Assembly: GCA_026014815.1 (NCBI GenBank)
Contig: JAOZHP010000088.1
Span: 1-64,000 of the forward strand
DNA: 64,000 nt
Source: Candidatus Bathyarchaeota archaeon
Lineage (GTDB): Archaea; Thermoproteota; Bathyarchaeia; TCS64
Direction of reading: 5' to 3'
Under the pieces are notes generated by a model. That model was not told where the DNA came from, ran no database searches, and was given only the letters and a program-made list of their open reading frames with translations. A program made the position numbers and the translations under genes. This document shows positions 8,430 to 17,540 of this stretch, in pieces (the first letter of the stretch is position 1; every line of letters begins with the position of its first letter).

Positions 8430-10231
8430 GGCTTATCCCAGGTATACTCCATTACGCGCTGGTAGGCTTCCTCGTACTCCTCGACGCCGAATGGGTTGAT
8501 TACACGCATCTTGAGGAGCCTGTCCACTGCTAGTTGCTTGAGCTCCGCCTCATCCTCATAGTGATCTCTGTAAGCTTTGTACTCTTTTGCGAACTTGATG
8601 AGGTTCCTGACGTTTATGGGCACCAGGTAGCGCATCCTGTCAACCTCTTGCTTGATCCAGACAGCGAAGTTGAAGACATCCTCGGGCAATGCGTACCTTG
8701 CCAGTAACGCCTGTATACTCTCTATCGGCGTCTTGTTCCAGATGATGGTCTTACCGAACCTGTCAAGGAACTCTGGGTCAGGCGTGTCCTGCACCGTGTT
8801 ATCTAGGTTGCTCGCAGCGACCACAGTGAACTCATCTGGGAGGCTATACTGTTTTCCATCCACTGGGTTCGTGAATGTCTTGTTGTTCATGGCCTCGAAG
8901 AGGATACCCTGTGTCCTTGGCTTAAGCTTCATCACCGAGTCCAAGTAGAGTATTGGTGCCTCTTCCTCTTCATGGACTATCCTCATTAACAACCCGTTAT
9001 GCACGGCGTCACCACCTGCGGGTGGGTTATACCCTGCCACCAGTTCTCTTTGAGTGACATCCTCGTCACAATGGAGGTAGACGCCACCCAACTGGTTCTT
9101 GAGTTGCAGAAGAGTCTCGGTCTTTCCCTCGCCGTGAGGACCCAGCAGAAGGACGTTGTCGTGTAACCTGACTGCTTTTAATAGTCTCTTGATCTCGTGG
9201 TTGTGGCCCTTTACTGCTTTGATTAGTTCATCGTAGACTGGGTCTTTCTCCTCTGGTGGCTCCTCTGTAGCGGGCTCTGGCTGTGCTTCCTCTATTGGAT
9301 CAGCGGTAAGTTCAAGCTCTAACTCGGGCTCAAAAACTTGCTCTACTTGTGGTTCTAACTCAAGCTCAGGCTGGAAGACTGGCTCTGGCTCTATGAATAG
9401 CTCTGGCTCCGCGATCTTTTCAGTCTCAGCTATAGCCTCGATTTCCGTTACAAGCTCATTCTGCGGCTCTGGCTCGACCTCTGGTTCTACGTGCTCGTAC
9501 TCCCAATCCACGCTTGCTTCGAATAACTCAATCATCTCTGAGAGATCGAAGATCACAGGACCCTGCATCTCTGCCGGTGCGTTAAGAGCGGTCACAATGC
9601 TTGAGAAAACTATCTTGTAGTGGTGGAGGTTCCTCTGTATCTCCTTGAGTTTTACGACGTCTTCCTCGGTGCTTCCCCCGACGCCGAGGCTGTTCCGTTT
9701 GGCTCTGAGCCTCATGATGCTATCCGAGACTTTCTCGATTACTCCTCTGAGGCGCGTGAACTCCCGCATGAACCCCTCAGTGGATAGCTCTCCTCGTGCC
9801 CTCTCTTCCTGCTTCTCCTCGACGAGCCTCTTGGTGTCTTGAAGTATCTCCCCTGCCTCGACAACCTCGTCCCCAATGTCGGTGTAAAGCTCGATGATCT
9901 GACGTGTCTTCAGCATATAGTCCGTGTAGTGCTTCTGGAAGGCCTCGTGGCTGATCTTCCCCTGTTCAGCCAGTTCCAGTGCCTTCACTCTCCACAATAG
10001 GTACTTGGCGAGTCTGCCCTCTGGTTCTTCCTCTGGAAGAATCTCTGGTTCTGCTACTTCGAGTACCTGCACCTGGGCTCCTTGATTAACATGAAGTTCC
10101 TCTGATGCCTCTATCTGGGGCTGCCTCTTGGGTTTAGGTGGCAGATTTTCTCCGCAGTTGATGCAGGACGGGCTCCAAGGTACCACTGCGTTACAACTGG
10201 TGCATGTGACGTGCTCGTCGGGGAAGGACAC
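8426..10231 (-). CDS. MoxR-type AAA ATPase with N-terminal zinc ribbon and acidic linker
   Basis: 601-aa multidomain protein. Residues 10-26 hold a Zn-ribbon CxxC pair (CTSC and CINC). Residues about 55-230 are predicted helical or coiled coil. Residues about 240-325 are a low-complexity Glu/Pro linker with repeated EPE/ELELEP units. The AAA module starts near 332: Walker A GPHGEGKT (364-371), Walker B ILYLDS (about 427-432), sensor-1-like VVAASNLDN, and a DPEFLDRF arginine segment. Walker B has Ser where the catalytic Glu normally sits, so hydrolysis may be weak or use another residue. Together with the VWA gene directly downstream it resembles a MoxR-VWA chaperone pair. The client is not evident. 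Confidence 0.82.
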   Translation of the reverse strand: MSFPDEHVTCTSCNAVVPWSPSCINCGENLPPKPKRQPQIEASEELHVNQGAQVQVLEVAEPEILPEEEPEGRLAKYLLWRVKALELAEQGKISHEAFQKHYTDYMLKTRQIIELYTDIGDEVVEAGEILQDTKRLVEEKQEERARGELSTEGFMREFTRLRGVIEKVSDSIMRLRAKRNSLGVGGSTEEDVVKLKEIQRNLHHYKIVFSSIVTALNAPAEMQGPVIFDLSEMIELFEASVDWEYEHVEPEVEPEPQNELVTEIEAIAETEKIAEPELFIEPEPVFQPELELEPQVEQVFEPELELELTADPIEEAQPEPATEEPPEEKDPVYDELIKAVKGHNHEIKRLLKAVRLHDNVLLLGPHGEGKTETLLQLKNQLGGVYLHCDEDVTQRELVAGYNPPAGGDAVHNGLLMRIVHEEEEAPILYLDSVMKLKPRTQGILFEAMNNKTFTNPVDGKQYSLPDEFTVVAASNLDNTVQDTPDPEFLDRFGKTIIWNKTPIESIQALLARYALPEDVFNFAVWIKQEVDRMRYLVPINVRNLIKFAKEYKAYRDHYEDEAELKQLAVDRLLKMRVINPFGVEEYEEAYQRVMEYTWDKP

Positions 10232-10261
10232 GGTTGTTCGTTTGCCGTTACGTGTTCTTAC

Positions 10262-10275
10262 GTATATATTTTCGA
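10262..10275 (-). promoter_or_regulatory. TATA-like promoter of the AAA-VWA operon
   Basis: The minus strand reads GAAAATATATACGT about 36 nt before the ATG at 10231. It is divergent from the tRNA-Gly promoter. Confidence 0.5.
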
Positions 10276-10295
10276 GATCGATGATCCATTAGAGT

Positions 10296-10307
10296 AACAA
10301 ATATATC
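10296..10307 (+). promoter_or_regulatory. TATA-like promoter of tRNA-Gly
   Basis: AACAAATATATC lies about 30 nt before the first base of the tRNA, the normal spacing for an archaeal tRNA promoter. Confidence 0.5.
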
Positions 10308-10333
10308 CGGCATTACGCGTCTATGGTGTGCGA

Positions 10334-10407
10334 GCGACCGTGGTCTAGTGGTAAGATTTCTGCCTGCCACGCAGGGGGCCCGGGTTCGATCCCCGGCGGT
10401 CGCACCA
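10334..10407 (+). tRNA. tRNA-Gly (anticodon GCC)
   Basis: A full cloverleaf can be drawn. The acceptor arms GCGACCG and CGGTCGC pair completely, the D arm contains GGTCTAGTGGTAAGAT, the anticodon stem TCTGC/GCAGG encloses loop CTGCCAC with anticodon GCC, and the T arm is CCGGG-TTCGATC-CCCGG. The discriminator is A, and a CCA end is encoded in the DNA (10405-10407). There is no intron. Confidence 0.97.
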
Positions 10408-10707
10408 TTATTCTTGTAACCGTGTTAAGAGTGGCTCCAGCACAGGGTTTGTACAAAGTGACTTGGAATTACGCGGAAAAAATGATCCGGGTTACTGGGT
10501 ATAAGCGTTTTTCGTGTGTGTGACCTAGAAGGGTGAGGGGGTGTCCGTCATCGCCGCGTTTTTACGTATTTTAATGGCGCACTCGCACCGTTTTTTCCAT
10601 TGATCGTGAATGATTCTGTGCGTTTCTGGGGCTTATTCTAGGTGTTTCATGTTGACTCCTCTGTGTTTGGTAGGATTCATATCTAGTTGTCTGTTATACT
10701 GTGTGTA
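10408..10707. other. 300-bp intergenic region with no recognised gene
   Basis: AT-rich spacer between tRNA-Gly and the DUF362 gene. T-rich runs at about 10559-10571 and 10592-10597 could end transcription of the tRNA or start the next unit. The track ORF 10323-10523 runs through the tRNA and is not credible. I see no structured RNA, repeat or gene remnant. Confidence 0.5.
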
Positions 10708-11541
10708 ATGTCAAAGGTTGCTGTGATAAAAGGCATGAGAGGCTTGGAGCCTGTTTACAGGGCGCTGGATCTGATCCCCTACAAGGAAGTGCTGGAGCCG
10801 TGGGGCACGGTGCTTGTGAAGCCGAACCTCATCACATCCCACACATATGAGACGGGGATCACCACCGACCCGATCGTAATTGAGGCGGTGATCAATAGGA
10901 TGCATGATCTTGGAAAGAAAGCCATCGTGGTGGAGACCGAAGGAGGCATCACTTCCCCGGACAAGGCGATACACACAACGGGCATGATGGAGGTCATCGA
11001 GAGGCTCGGAGCCGAGTACGTGAACATGAGGAAGCTGGAGGACAAGGTGGAGCTTGTGGTGGAGGAGCCGAGGAAGGTGAAAAAGTTCAAGGTTGCACGG
11101 ATCGCCACCGAGTCAGCCATCATCACAGTTCCTACGATGAAGACCCTGCACCACACCAGCATCACCATGGGCCTCAAGAACATGTTCGGGATGCTCACCA
11201 CAAGGAGTAAGTTCGGCATGCATCCAATGGGGATGAGTAACGTCATCTATGATATCTGCAAGACGCTACCCCCCACCATGAGTGTCATTGACGGCTTCTA
11301 TGGAAAATCAGGGAAAGGCCCATGGCAAGGAGAACCAGTGAAGATGGACACCATAATCGCCAGCACCGACCCTATTGCGGCGGACGCTACGGCTGCAAGG
11401 TGCATAGGCATAGACCCCATGACAATTGACCACGTTAAGTGGCTGCATGAGGCTGGAATGGGCGAGATCAGTGACATCGAGGTCCTGGGTGACGGTATCG
11501 AGGCCGTGTTCAAGAAATGGGATAGGGGATTGGAAGATTAG
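10708..11541 (+). CDS. DUF362 domain protein (paralogue 1)
   Basis: 277-aa protein starting at ATG 10708; the track start, a TTG 21 nt upstream, adds a non-conserved MSVILCV. It consists of one DUF362 domain: SKVAVIKG at the N terminus, VLVKPNLIT, KAIVVETEGG, a GLKNMFGMLT core, and TIIASTDPIAADA towards the end. Many DUF362 proteins carry a C-terminal 2[4Fe-4S] ferredoxin domain; this one lacks it and has few Cys residues. The biochemical role of the family is not known to me. A paralogue of the same length and similar sequence is at 42840-43673. It converges on the DUF1080 gene, overlapping it by 4 nt. Confidence 0.85.
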   Translation: MSKVAVIKGMRGLEPVYRALDLIPYKEVLEPWGTVLVKPNLITSHTYETGITTDPIVIEAVINRMHDLGKKAIVVETEGGITSPDKAIHTTGMMEVIERLGAEYVNMRKLEDKVELVVEEPRKVKKFKVARIATESAIITVPTMKTLHHTSITMGLKNMFGMLTTRSKFGMHPMGMSNVIYDICKTLPPTMSVIDGFYGKSGKGPWQGEPVKMDTIIASTDPIAADATAARCIGIDPMTIDHVKWLHEAGMGEISDIEVLGDGIEAVFKKWDRGLED

Positions 11542-12392
11542 GGTCTCGCGGGGGTCAAGACTAAGTTCCTGAACTCGACGGCCCTGTGGTCGCCTTGAAG
11601 CATAATGGGGCCGGGGACCCCCTCGTTTGAGTCCAGTGCACCCCCCGTCAAGCCAGGTATTTCCTGTCGATCTATTATGGTTTCCCCGTTGAACACTATT
11701 GTGACCCAACGGCCAATGAAGGTGATGTCGTAGGTATTCCACTCTCTTACCGGTTTTGTCATCTTCTTTGAGGGCTTAAGGTACCCGTAGATGGACCCCG
11801 TTGACCCGTCATCTGGCTCCCTGTCATGGTCGTCCAGTATCTGTATCTCGTACCTGCCCCTTAGGTAGATGCCGCTGTTGCCCTTCTCAGGGACCCTCCA
11901 CTCTGCGTGAAGCTTGAAATCAGTGTACTTGTCCCTGGTTATGATGTCGACGCTGGGAGGAGTATTACTGAGAACCCCTTCTTTGATCCCCCAGCCGCTT
12001 GTGTATTCTGAGAACCGTTGTCCCCAGTTAGACAAGTCCTCCCCGATGAGGTTTATCGGCTCTCCCCACTCCACCTCTCTGTACTCAAGTTTAGGCGCAG
12101 GGACAGCGGTGAACTCAACCCAGTTATCGTTCTCGTCGTTGGTCTCTCCAGTAATCTCATCGTCAACGAGGGTTCCTTTGAAAACGAGGTCTCCCTTATG
12201 TTTCTCGTATTGTGAGGGGAGCCTAAAATACAGCTCTTCACCTTCATAGTTGACCTCAGTCATGGGTCTTGCGCTGCCCTCGATACCGACGAATCTACCG
12301 CTGAGCTTCCCTCCCTCATCGGTGATCTCAAACCATGAGGCGTGGACCCTCTTTAAACCGTGAACTGTAACGTCCCATCGGCCTTGAATCAT
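11538..12392 (-). CDS. DUF1080 (3-keto-disaccharide hydrolase/LamG-like) domain protein
   Basis: The C-terminal 190 residues match the DUF1080 concanavalin-like fold: LIGEDLSNWGQR, then DFKLHAEWRVPEKGNSGIYLRG, YEIQILDDH and PVREWNTYDI. Members hydrolyse or bind glycosides. The N-terminal 90 residues are a small beta-rich domain with MIQGRWDVTV and KLSGRFVG, resembling modules that precede DUF1080 elsewhere. No signal peptide is visible, so a cytoplasmic place is likely. The track start at 12470 overlaps the M81 gene by 62 nt; I prefer the Met at 12392 (284 aa), 16 nt after the M81 stop. The pair is probably co-transcribed. Confidence 0.75.
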   Translation of the reverse strand: MIQGRWDVTVHGLKRVHASWFEITDEGGKLSGRFVGIEGSARPMTEVNYEGEELYFRLPSQYEKHKGDLVFKGTLVDDEITGETNDENDNWVEFTAVPAPKLEYREVEWGEPINLIGEDLSNWGQRFSEYTSGWGIKEGVLSNTPPSVDIITRDKYTDFKLHAEWRVPEKGNSGIYLRGRYEIQILDDHDREPDDGSTGSIYGYLKPSKKMTKPVREWNTYDITFIGRWVTIVFNGETIIDRQEIPGLTGGALDSNEGVPGPIMLQGDHRAVEFRNLVLTPARP

Positions 12393-12408
12393 CTTATCAT
12401 CATTACTC

Positions 12409-13872
12409 TTAATCTGGTTGATCGAAGGGCCAGATTGGACGTGGAATGTTCTGGTACGTGAACCATTCAAGGTTCGGCGTGGTTAACCCGGGAGCGTCCA
12501 CTTCGAGAACCATTTTACTGAAGGGCTCGTATGCTGCCCTGAAGTGGCCCCTGCTCTTCAGTACCAGTATCTTCTTGTCGGTGGGCTCGATACCGTTCCG
12601 TCTGTAGACCTCGGGGTCGTTGGGCGCGTGACTCCTCTCTGTGAGAATAATCTCAATCCCGTTTACGTCGATGACGGCTGTACGGCCGACATCCGCTGGG
12701 ACTCCAATCGCCATCGCTTTGTGGATGAACCGGCCGTCAGTAATGGTACGTACAACGCCAGTGACCTCTAGCGGTTCTCCGTGGAAGTCATCAGTCTTGG
12801 CTCCTATCTTCATGGTGATTGTGCCCTTTACTCCTGCTTCGATGGCTCTCTGGACGGCCTCTGGGTCTTTGATGCATGCGATTCCCACGTTCTTTGCTCC
12901 CTTTTTAAGCAACTCGCGGAGTATCTCTGTGCCGTCTCCTGGGGCTCCTCCTCCCGGGTTGTCTGCCACGTCAGCGAGGACTATTGGTCCCTCGGGGGCA
13001 TCCATCGCGGTCTTCACCGCTTCATCGATGGGTGTCAGGGGCTTGAGGAACTCTTCTCTTAGGTTCCACATCTGTGCTCCAAGCTCGTCAGCTAGTTTCT
13101 GGGCTAGCTTGGGGTCGTTATCTGTGACTGCCACGACTGCTGAGCCTACCCTTTTGACGTCTGCGTATGGGAACGCCGGGAATAGACATACGTTGAGGAC
13201 GCCTGTTTGTTCCTCCATTCGCCTAGCGGTCTCCAATAGTTTGACCATAGGTCCTTCTGCTGTCCTCTGGTTGATTGTTGGGGGTAGCATACGGAGCTTC
13301 TTGTGGGCTACTGTGGGCTTTATCTTGCCTCTGATTGTCTTCATCAGTGCCTCCGCTGCCTCGACTCCTCTCTCATACATGTCCACGTGAGGGTTGGTGT
13401 CGTAGCCGAAGATGGCGTCACAGTTTTCTACTATCATATCCGAGATAAGGCCGTGAAGATCAAGGGTGATTATTATTGGAGTTTCACCTACCAGCTTCTT
13501 TACTTCCCTGAGTAGTGTTCCCTCTGCCTCAGGCACGTTCTCGGCGACCATGGCTCCGTGGAGGGCGAGAAGAACACCATCTATTTTTCCAGCCTGCTTT
13601 ATTTCATTCTTGATATATTCAACAATCTTCCAGTAATCCGCGTTCCGGAGTGGTCCAGCCGGTGTGGCTCCCGCCGCTATGGTTGGGATGTACTCGACTT
13701 CTTCACGCTCAAAGACTTCAATGTAGCCTCCGATTCCGCTTCTTGTTCCCCTGAGAGTCGCTACGATCTCTTCCCCGTACTTGGGTCTAAAATCGCTCAT
13801 AGTCGTCTTGACGGTGCTGAATGTGTTGGTCTCGTGACTCATCGAACCTATAATTACGCGATATCCTACCAT
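12409..13872 (-). CDS. M81-family metallopeptidase/amidohydrolase (MlrC-like), paralogue 1
   Basis: 487-aa protein of the M81 family, named after the microcystin-degrading enzyme MlrC. N-terminal IIGSMSHETNTFS is typical. Candidate zinc ligands are in TLDLHG (Asp and His) and GYDTNPHVDMYERG (His). The C-terminal MlrC domain contains DVADNPGGGAPGDGTEIL and ends in KSRGHFRAAYEPF. Most family members are uncharacterised and sit among amino-acid or peptide transport genes; an amide or peptide-like substrate is likely, and microcystin is not. The start is an ATG at 13872, about 25 nt from a TATA box, so the mRNA may be leaderless. A divergent paralogue lies at 60349-61840. Confidence 0.88.
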   Translation of the reverse strand: MVGYRVIIGSMSHETNTFSTVKTTMSDFRPKYGEEIVATLRGTRSGIGGYIEVFEREEVEYIPTIAAGATPAGPLRNADYWKIVEYIKNEIKQAGKIDGVLLALHGAMVAENVPEAEGTLLREVKKLVGETPIIITLDLHGLISDMIVENCDAIFGYDTNPHVDMYERGVEAAEALMKTIRGKIKPTVAHKKLRMLPPTINQRTAEGPMVKLLETARRMEEQTGVLNVCLFPAFPYADVKRVGSAVVAVTDNDPKLAQKLADELGAQMWNLREEFLKPLTPIDEAVKTAMDAPEGPIVLADVADNPGGGAPGDGTEILRELLKKGAKNVGIACIKDPEAVQRAIEAGVKGTITMKIGAKTDDFHGEPLEVTGVVRTITDGRFIHKAMAIGVPADVGRTAVIDVNGIEIILTERSHAPNDPEVYRRNGIEPTDKKILVLKSRGHFRAAYEPFSKMVLEVDAPGLTTPNLEWFTYQNIPRPIWPFDQPD

Positions 13873-13890
13873 GTGTAAGATTTGATTGAT

Positions 13891-13904
13891 GTAATATTAA
13901 AAAC
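13891..13904 (-). promoter_or_regulatory. TATA-like promoter of the M81-DUF1080 operon
   Basis: The minus strand reads GTTTTTAATATTAC centred about 25 nt before the ATG at 13872, which predicts a leaderless transcript. Confidence 0.55.
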
Positions 13905-14081
13905 GGGAAGTGAAATGAATTTAAGACTGAATAAAGATAAAATCCAGTACCTAAACCCAAAATAGAAGCCCTTAGCCTCGTAAACAAGCAGCTGTGAGAC
14001 CTTATTCTGAACGATTATCTTTTATTTGGTACCTGAATTAGGCAAACATTATCTATCCCCCCCGGCTCTTTTTTGGCTATT

Positions 14082-15245
14082 ATGAAGAAGATACTAGAGA
14101 ACATAAAGATCCTAGACTTCACACACGTATGGTACGGGCCATACACCACGATGATGCTGGCCGAGCTTGGCGCAGAGGTAACCAAAGTAGAGCCCCCGTG
14201 GGGAACCATCGGCAGGATGGGGCCAGGCGAGCTGCATCACGGCACAAGCACCACCTTCTACGCCCTCAACCTCAACAAGAAGGGCATAAGCATGGACCTC
14301 AAGAACCCAGAGGTCAAGGAGATGATCAAGGAGCTGGTAAAGCAGAGCGACGTGGTCATCCAGAACTTCGCCCCCGGCACCATGGAGCGCCTTGGCTTAG
14401 GGTATGACGTCCTCAAGGAGTGGAACCCTAAGATCATATACGCTGCCTTAAGCGGATTCGGCCAAACAGGTCCCTACAGCAGGTACGGCAGCTACGCCGT
14501 CATCGCTGAGGCTATCAGCGGCCACACATACTCCACAGGCAAGGGTATCAACATCGATCATCCACCGGTCACAATGGCTGGCGCTATGGGCGACCTGGGA
14601 CCAGCCATGTACGCCGCCTTCAGCATAATGGCAGCCATCAGGTACCGTGACCAGACGGGCGAAGGTCAAATGATTGATTGTGCACAGATTGACACCATGG
14701 TCGCGTTCAACTGCTGCGCTAGCGTTGCCTACGATCTGATAGGAGAGAGCCCAATCCAGCGCAGGGCCCAGCGTCCACGTGACCCACAGAGGATCTGGGG
14801 AGTATTGCCGGTTAAGGACGGCTGGATCCAGATCGCCGGTGAGAGAGGCAAGGCCATCGAGAACCTGAAGCAGGAGCTGGGCGTGGACGAGGTGAACAAG
14901 GACCTTGTGCTTGAGAAGATTAAGGACATGACCAAGATGGAGGCCTTCAAGTGGCTGGCAGACTTGGGCTTCCCCTGCGCACCCATCTACGAGGCATACG
15001 AAGCCATGAGCGACCCCCACTTAGAGGCACGTGACATGTGGGTCGAGGTGGAGCACAAGGTCGCAGGCAAGTACATGATACCCAACTTCCCAGTAAAGTT
15101 CAGCAAGAGCCCGGGAGAAGTTAACAGGGCAGCCCCCATGTTAGGGGAGCACACCCGCATGGTCCTTAAGGAGAAGCTGGGTAAGACCGACGAGGAGCTT
15201 GACGCCTTGGAGAAGCAGGGCGCCATAGTCCAGTGGAAGGGGTAA
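14082..15245 (+). CDS. Class III (CaiB/BaiF) CoA-transferase
   Basis: 387-aa CoA-transferase of family III. It shows LDFTHVWYGPYTTMMLAELGAEV and KVEPP at the N terminus, the VVIQNFAPGTMERLGL segment, and the region around GAMGDLGPAMYAAFSIMAAI, where the catalytic Asp of the family lies. The C-terminal FPVKFSKSPG and APMLGEH are also typical. It moves CoA between carboxylic acids, probably activating a substrate for degradation, with the acid unknown. Start is ATG 14082; the track start at 14073 is a TTG. A TATA-like CTTTTATTTGG lies about 50 nt upstream, divergent from the M81 operon. Confidence 0.9.
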   Translation: MKKILENIKILDFTHVWYGPYTTMMLAELGAEVTKVEPPWGTIGRMGPGELHHGTSTTFYALNLNKKGISMDLKNPEVKEMIKELVKQSDVVIQNFAPGTMERLGLGYDVLKEWNPKIIYAALSGFGQTGPYSRYGSYAVIAEAISGHTYSTGKGINIDHPPVTMAGAMGDLGPAMYAAFSIMAAIRYRDQTGEGQMIDCAQIDTMVAFNCCASVAYDLIGESPIQRRAQRPRDPQRIWGVLPVKDGWIQIAGERGKAIENLKQELGVDEVNKDLVLEKIKDMTKMEAFKWLADLGFPCAPIYEAYEAMSDPHLEARDMWVEVEHKVAGKYMIPNFPVKFSKSPGEVNRAAPMLGEHTRMVLKEKLGKTDEELDALEKQGAIVQWKG

Positions 15246-15256
15246 CCTCTTTTACT

Positions 15257-15829
15257 CTATTTTGATACAAATCTATTCTTTTTGATGTAGAATCTGAGTT
15301 CTTTAGGTAGGTCTTTGGTTACACCTATTCTGTGGCTGGTACCTATCTCGAACTCCATCTCGTTACCTTTTACATGAATAGTGCATGACTCGTCTGTGAT
15401 AGGTAAACCGTTGAGGTTTTTTGTGACTCTCAGAGCAACTGTGAGCTTCCCGGGGCCACTGGTGAGATCAGTCTCTTTCTTTTTTGGTCTGTTTCTCTGC
15501 ATTGTCTCGATGCCTTTTGTGGGCTCGATGGCACGAATCAGGATGCCTCCCACCCCATCATCGTGAGCTATGAAGTTGAGCATCCAGTACCGGTGTACGT
15601 TGTAGATGAAGAGGTGTCCCGGCTCCTCAAACATGACACGGTTGTACTGTTTCTTGCCGTGGTAAGCCCTTGACGCCGGGTCATCTACACCGTAATATGC
15701 CTCGGTCTCCACGATTATCCCTTCAAGATACTCGTCGTCCAGCTTTCTGACCAAAACTTTGCCAAGAAGACCCTTAGCAACCTCTGCTGTGTCCCGTGAA
15801 TAGAATTTCTTGTCGAGGACACGGTTCAT
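15257..15829 (-). CDS. DNA-3-methyladenine glycosylase (AAG/MPG family)
   Basis: 190-aa base-excision-repair enzyme. It has LAKGLLGK-type lead-in (VAKGLLGKVLVRKL), the catalytic Glu region GIIVETEAYYG, ASRAYHGKKQYN, YNVHRYWMLNF and the late SGPGKLTVAL loop, all typical of the alkyladenine glycosylase fold. It removes alkylated purines from DNA. Length is normal. It stands alone, convergent with the CoA-transferase gene (11-bp gap rich in T) and divergent from the IMPase-like gene. Confidence 0.92.
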   Translation of the reverse strand: MNRVLDKKFYSRDTAEVAKGLLGKVLVRKLDDEYLEGIIVETEAYYGVDDPASRAYHGKKQYNRVMFEEPGHLFIYNVHRYWMLNFIAHDDGVGGILIRAIEPTKGIETMQRNRPKKKETDLTSGPGKLTVALRVTKNLNGLPITDESCTIHVKGNEMEFEIGTSHRIGVTKDLPKELRFYIKKNRFVSK

Positions 15830-15892
15830 AATCCAATTATGATTAACGTCACTTGTTCATTTTCGGGGAGCTGAACCATTAATAATTTCAGT

Positions 15893-16714
15893 TTGAACGC
15901 GTCTCCGATATGTAAGACTTTGCGGGATGATAACTTGGCAGAAATCGACTGGAAAAACATACTACATGAGCTAGCGGAAAACATCAAGAACAGGGTTTAC
16001 ACGGTGATCCCCAGACGGCACAGTATGCCGGTTAACAAGTTCAAAGACCTCCTTGACTCTCAGGCTCAGGAAGCTATAATCAACACCATCAACGAGCACA
16101 GCATCCCCGTCACCCTCATCAGCGAGGAGGGGGACGAGACCTTCGGTACAGGAGATTATGTTATTGTGGCTGATCCCGTGGACGGTACAACGAACCTCGC
16201 TAGGGGGCTTCCACCTTCGGTGACGAGCATCAGCGTAAGCCGGACAGACCAACAGAGCGGCGTCTTCGCCGGCATTATACTGAACCTCAACACTGGGGAG
16301 ACCTATTACGCTGAGAAGGACCGAGGGGCTTTCCAAGAAGCATGGACACTTCAAACCGCTGAACCTGTCCCTTTCCGTGAAGCACTGGTGTCCATGGATA
16401 TCAGTAAATCCCCCAGACTTGACGTGATCAAACCTCTTATCGAGGAGAATCGCCACCTACGAGGGATAGGCTGCAGCGCCATGAGTCTGTGCCACGTCGC
16501 CTCTGGTGTCCTCGACGCCCACTTCGACCTCAGAGGCATCATCAGAGCCACCGACATCTCAGCTGGACTCCTAATCCTCAGGGAGGCAGGAGGCGTTTAC
16601 ACCATTGACGGGGAACTCTTCGGAGACATGCCCCTAAGACAAGACACCCACGTGGATTTCATCGCAGCGTCATCCATGCATCTCCTCAACGAGATACAAA
16701 GGCTACTTGGGTAA
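15893..16714 (+). CDS. Inositol monophosphatase-family phosphatase
   Basis: 273-aa member of the Mg2+-dependent, Li+-sensitive phosphatase superfamily. It has the metal-binding segments LISEEGDE and VADPVDGTTNLARG, and the late ATDISAGLLILREAGG that carries the last metal ligand. In archaea such proteins act on inositol-1-phosphate and/or fructose-1,6-bisphosphate; which applies here cannot be decided. The start is TTG at 15893, with no better ATG before the conserved helix. It is 5 nt upstream of sfsA and starts a forward gene run. Confidence 0.88.
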   Translation: MNASPICKTLRDDNLAEIDWKNILHELAENIKNRVYTVIPRRHSMPVNKFKDLLDSQAQEAIINTINEHSIPVTLISEEGDETFGTGDYVIVADPVDGTTNLARGLPPSVTSISVSRTDQQSGVFAGIILNLNTGETYYAEKDRGAFQEAWTLQTAEPVPFREALVSMDISKSPRLDVIKPLIEENRHLRGIGCSAMSLCHVASGVLDAHFDLRGIIRATDISAGLLILREAGGVYTIDGELFGDMPLRQDTHVDFIAASSMHLLNEIQRLLG

Positions 16715-16719
16715 CAAAC

Positions 16720-17409
16720 ATGAAGCATCCCTCGACTCCCCTCAAAGCCACTCTGCTTGAACGCCCTAACAGGTTCCTCGGCGTCGTTGAGCTCAACGGT
16801 GAGAAGACTCTGGCACACATCCCCAACCCTGGGAGGATGCATGAACTAATGGTGCCGGGTACAACCGTCTATGTCCTTGAGAAACAGGGTGATCACAGAA
16901 AGACAGGGTACGACTTGACCCTCGTGGAGTACGCCGGCACCCTCGTCAGCATCGACTCCCGGCTACCCAACAAACTCCTCGCGGAAGCCATCACCCAGGA
17001 CGAGTTACAGGAGTTCTCTGGCTATCGGGTGAACAGGATGGAGCCCAGCTACCTTGACTCAAGGCTCGACCTTCTCCTCACAGACAGCAACAAGCAGGCA
17101 ATGGTGGAAGCAAAATCCTGCACTCTCGTCGAGGATGGAATAGCTCTTTTCCCTGACGCCCCCACGAAGCGTGGGGCACGCCACATGAACACCCTCGTGA
17201 AAGCACTCAAAGATGGAAGGTCAGCTGTTTGCTTCATTATTCAGCGGGGAGACGCCAAGGAGTTCAGGCCCAACGAGGCGATGGACCCTATTTTCGCTGA
17301 GGCACTCAGGAACGCGGGGAGAAAAGGCGTTGAGATATACGCGTACACCTCAGAAATCACCTTTATAGGCGCTTCCATCCGTGATCGCATCCCAGTGAAC
17401 CTAGATTGA
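16720..17409 (+). CDS. sfsA: SfsA-family DNA/RNA-nuclease-like protein
   Basis: 229-aa SfsA homologue. Diagnostic stretches are AHIPNPGRMHELM near residue 36, VEAKSCTLVEDGIALFPDAPTKRG and RHMNTLVKAL. SfsA was named for a sugar fermentation phenotype in Escherichia coli; the fold includes a PD-(D/E)XK-type nuclease core, seen here in the D-x-n-E-A-K pattern (SRLDLLLTD...MVEAKS). The start is ATG 16720, 5 nt behind the phosphatase gene, so the two are probably co-transcribed. Confidence 0.92.
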   Translation: MKHPSTPLKATLLERPNRFLGVVELNGEKTLAHIPNPGRMHELMVPGTTVYVLEKQGDHRKTGYDLTLVEYAGTLVSIDSRLPNKLLAEAITQDELQEFSGYRVNRMEPSYLDSRLDLLLTDSNKQAMVEAKSCTLVEDGIALFPDAPTKRGARHMNTLVKALKDGRSAVCFIIQRGDAKEFRPNEAMDPIFAEALRNAGRKGVEIYAYTSEITFIGASIRDRIPVNLD

Positions 17410-17540
17410 GTTAAGGTTACACCGTATAAGCCACTTTTATCCGTCTTTAACCAAAATAAGCCAAAAAACAGGTTATTGCGTACAAGTGACTCGGATACAG
17501 TTTTTAAGCAACACGCCATCTTATTCACGCTAAGAGGCAA

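Noticed and set aside
9240-9480. Tandem repeat DNA in the AAA gene
   Set aside because: It is the codon-level reflection of the Glu/Pro linker, not an independent repeat.
10323-10523. 66-aa ORF through the tRNA-Gly gene
   Set aside because: It overlaps the full tRNA cloverleaf and has no protein features.
12641-13390. 249-aa forward ORF opposite the M81 gene
   Set aside because: Shadow of the M81 coding strand with Ser/Pro/Thr-rich sequence and no motif.
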